A stretch of DNA of 64,000 bases from Desulfobulbaceae bacterium (lineage in GTDB: Bacteria; Desulfobacterota; Desulfobulbia; Desulfobulbales; Desulfocapsaceae): the NCBI GenBank assembly GCA_024636345.1, contig JAGXHG010000008.1, positions 124,001 to 188,000 of the forward strand. Reading direction: 5' to 3'. Under the pieces are notes generated by a model. The model was not told the DNA's origin and ran no database searches. It saw only the letters and a list, made by a program, of their open reading frames with translations. Of the stretch, positions 63,315 to 64,000 are shown in pieces (the first letter of the stretch is position 1; each line of letters starts with the position of its first letter). The position numbers were made by a program, and so were the translations under genes.

Positions 63315-64000
63315 ATGAAAAAGGAAAATCTTAGAGCGGCGGCGTTCATTTCTCTGCTGATCCTGATAGTGGCTGAAATTGTTTGCTCTTTCGGAAACAC
63401 CGCCTTTGCCGCGACGATGCCGGCTTTTGAACCGCTGCCATCGATCGATGCTCAGGTGAACATGCCGACAGCGGTGACGGTGGACTCCCATGGGCGAATT
63501 TACGTGGTCGAGGCCGAGGAAAACGAGGTACGGGTCTTCTCTCAGAGTGGCCAATATTTAGCCACCATCGCCGGATTGAACAGGCCCATTAGTGTGGCCG
63601 TAAACGAGACGGGCATGATCTATGTTGGCAGTGCTTCACTTGGCAACGTCACCGTCTTTGCCGCAGATTTTACTGAACAGTTCAAACTTGGTATTGGCGA
63701 CGGAGAATTCAGTGAACCTGTGGATCTTGATATTGACAGTAGTGGCCAGATCTACGTAGTGGATAGGGGCAGCAATATGATTAGGGTCTACACCGCTGCC
63801 GGGGTGCTGCTAAAGAGTATTGGTACTGTGGGTAACGGCAATGGCCAACTTTATCACCCGACCTCTTTAGCCATTGACCCCGTCTCCCATGAAATGGTCA
63901 TCATGGACCATCAGCAGATTTTGGATGAGTTCACCGGATCCTGGATCGACGGGGCACGTATTCAGTTCTTCGCCATGGACGGCACATTCCGCCGCGGTTA
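63315..64000 (+). CDS. Exported NHL-repeat protein (3'-truncated by window edge)
   Basis: An open frame from ATG 63315 to the window end, 228 codons visible. It starts with a signal peptide (cut near TAFAATMP, about residue 33) and continues with NHL repeats: PTAVTVDSHGRIYVVEAEEN, PISVAVNETGMIYVGSA, PVDLDIDSSGQIYVVDRGSN and PTSLAIDPV. It is related in type to the NHL protein at 47324. It lies 95 bp after the giant cytochrome and is probably co-transcribed. As with the first NHL gene, it follows or precedes a cytochrome, suggesting a structural partner role. Confidence 0.85.
   Translation, partial: MKKENLRAAAFISLLILIVAEIVCSFGNTAFAATMPAFEPLPSIDAQVNMPTAVTVDSHGRIYVVEAEENEVRVFSQSGQYLATIAGLNRPISVAVNETGMIYVGSASLGNVTVFAADFTEQFKLGIGDGEFSEPVDLDIDSSGQIYVVDRGSNMIRVYTAAGVLLKSIGTVGNGNGQLYHPTSLAIDPVSHEMVIMDHQQILDEFTGSWIDGARIQFFAMDGTFRRG

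Noticed and set aside
1-64000. CRISPR arrays, tRNA or rRNA genes, intact insertion sequences, prophage
   Set aside because: No regularly spaced direct repeats, tRNA cloverleaf sequences, rRNA segments or complete transposase genes were recognised by reading; only fragments near 50650 and 52750 could be mobile-element relics.

Overview
The window looks like a chromosome segment from a Gram-negative, anaerobic, cytochrome-rich bacterium. The best guess is Desulfobacterota (the former Deltaproteobacteria), perhaps Desulfobulbales. This rests on gene content: Tol-system genes, many two-component and sigma-54 genes, a cobalamin-riboswitch-controlled ThiC-like enzyme, OleBCD, and six multiheme c-type cytochrome genes carrying 56 canonical CXXCH motifs plus several atypical ones. 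No rRNA or other taxonomic marker is present, so the placement is inference.

Layout. Positions 1-2825 (+) hold the end of tolB, a CpoB/YbgF-like lipoprotein and TlyA rRNA methyltransferase. Positions 2840-7834 (-) form one tight operon, oleB-oleC-oleD-M48 metalloprotease, joined by 4-nt ATGA overlaps; oleA is not adjacent. Positions 7971-11562 (+) hold a PAS/histidine kinase/receiver hybrid overlapping a two-ATPase peptide ABC protein. Positions 11636-13268 (-) hold a ThiC-family gene behind a cobalamin riboswitch and a terminator, best read as bzaF (anaerobic synthesis of the B12 lower ligand). Positions 13460-23227 hold uvrC, a BFD-like [2Fe-2S] protein, a hybrid kinase, a phasin-like relic, a lipoprotein, a succinate-semialdehyde dehydrogenase, an S4 protein, a receiver-nucleotide cyclase and a TSUP transporter. 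Positions 23420-27040 (+) are a pentose-phosphate operon (unknown small protein, gnd, zwf, a FieF-like CDF transporter).

Positions 27422-33874 (+) are a compact sensory operon: histidine kinase, sigma-54 activator, porin-like protein, PstS-like small binding protein and GGDEF protein. Directly downstream are two paralogous secreted proteins (34436-35599 and 36218-37651). Each lies behind a duplicated upstream region with a near-consensus sigma-54 promoter (34157 and 36146). They are followed by an Asp-rich secreted protein and a small membrane protein/TPR membrane protein pair. The adjacent sigma-54 activator is the obvious candidate regulator. A CHASE4-like histidine kinase and a LuxR-type regulator follow (40322-42957).

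Positions 43407 to the end are an electron-transfer island. It contains a 7-heme cytochrome, a membrane-anchored multiheme c/cytochrome b pair resembling Geobacter CbcBA, a triheme cytochrome, an NHL-repeat protein and an 18-heme cytochrome with three internal repeats. A short decaying region follows, then a 5-heme cytochrome and a 3404-residue protein. That protein joins about 20 heme motifs to choice-of-anchor-D-like domains, beta-propellers, thrombospondin-type Ca-binding repeats and LamG/Fn3-like adhesion domains. A second NHL-repeat protein runs off the end. The simplest reading is a path from menaquinol through periplasmic cytochromes to a cell-surface, adhesin-like cytochrome. No outer-membrane cytochrome porin is seen in the window.
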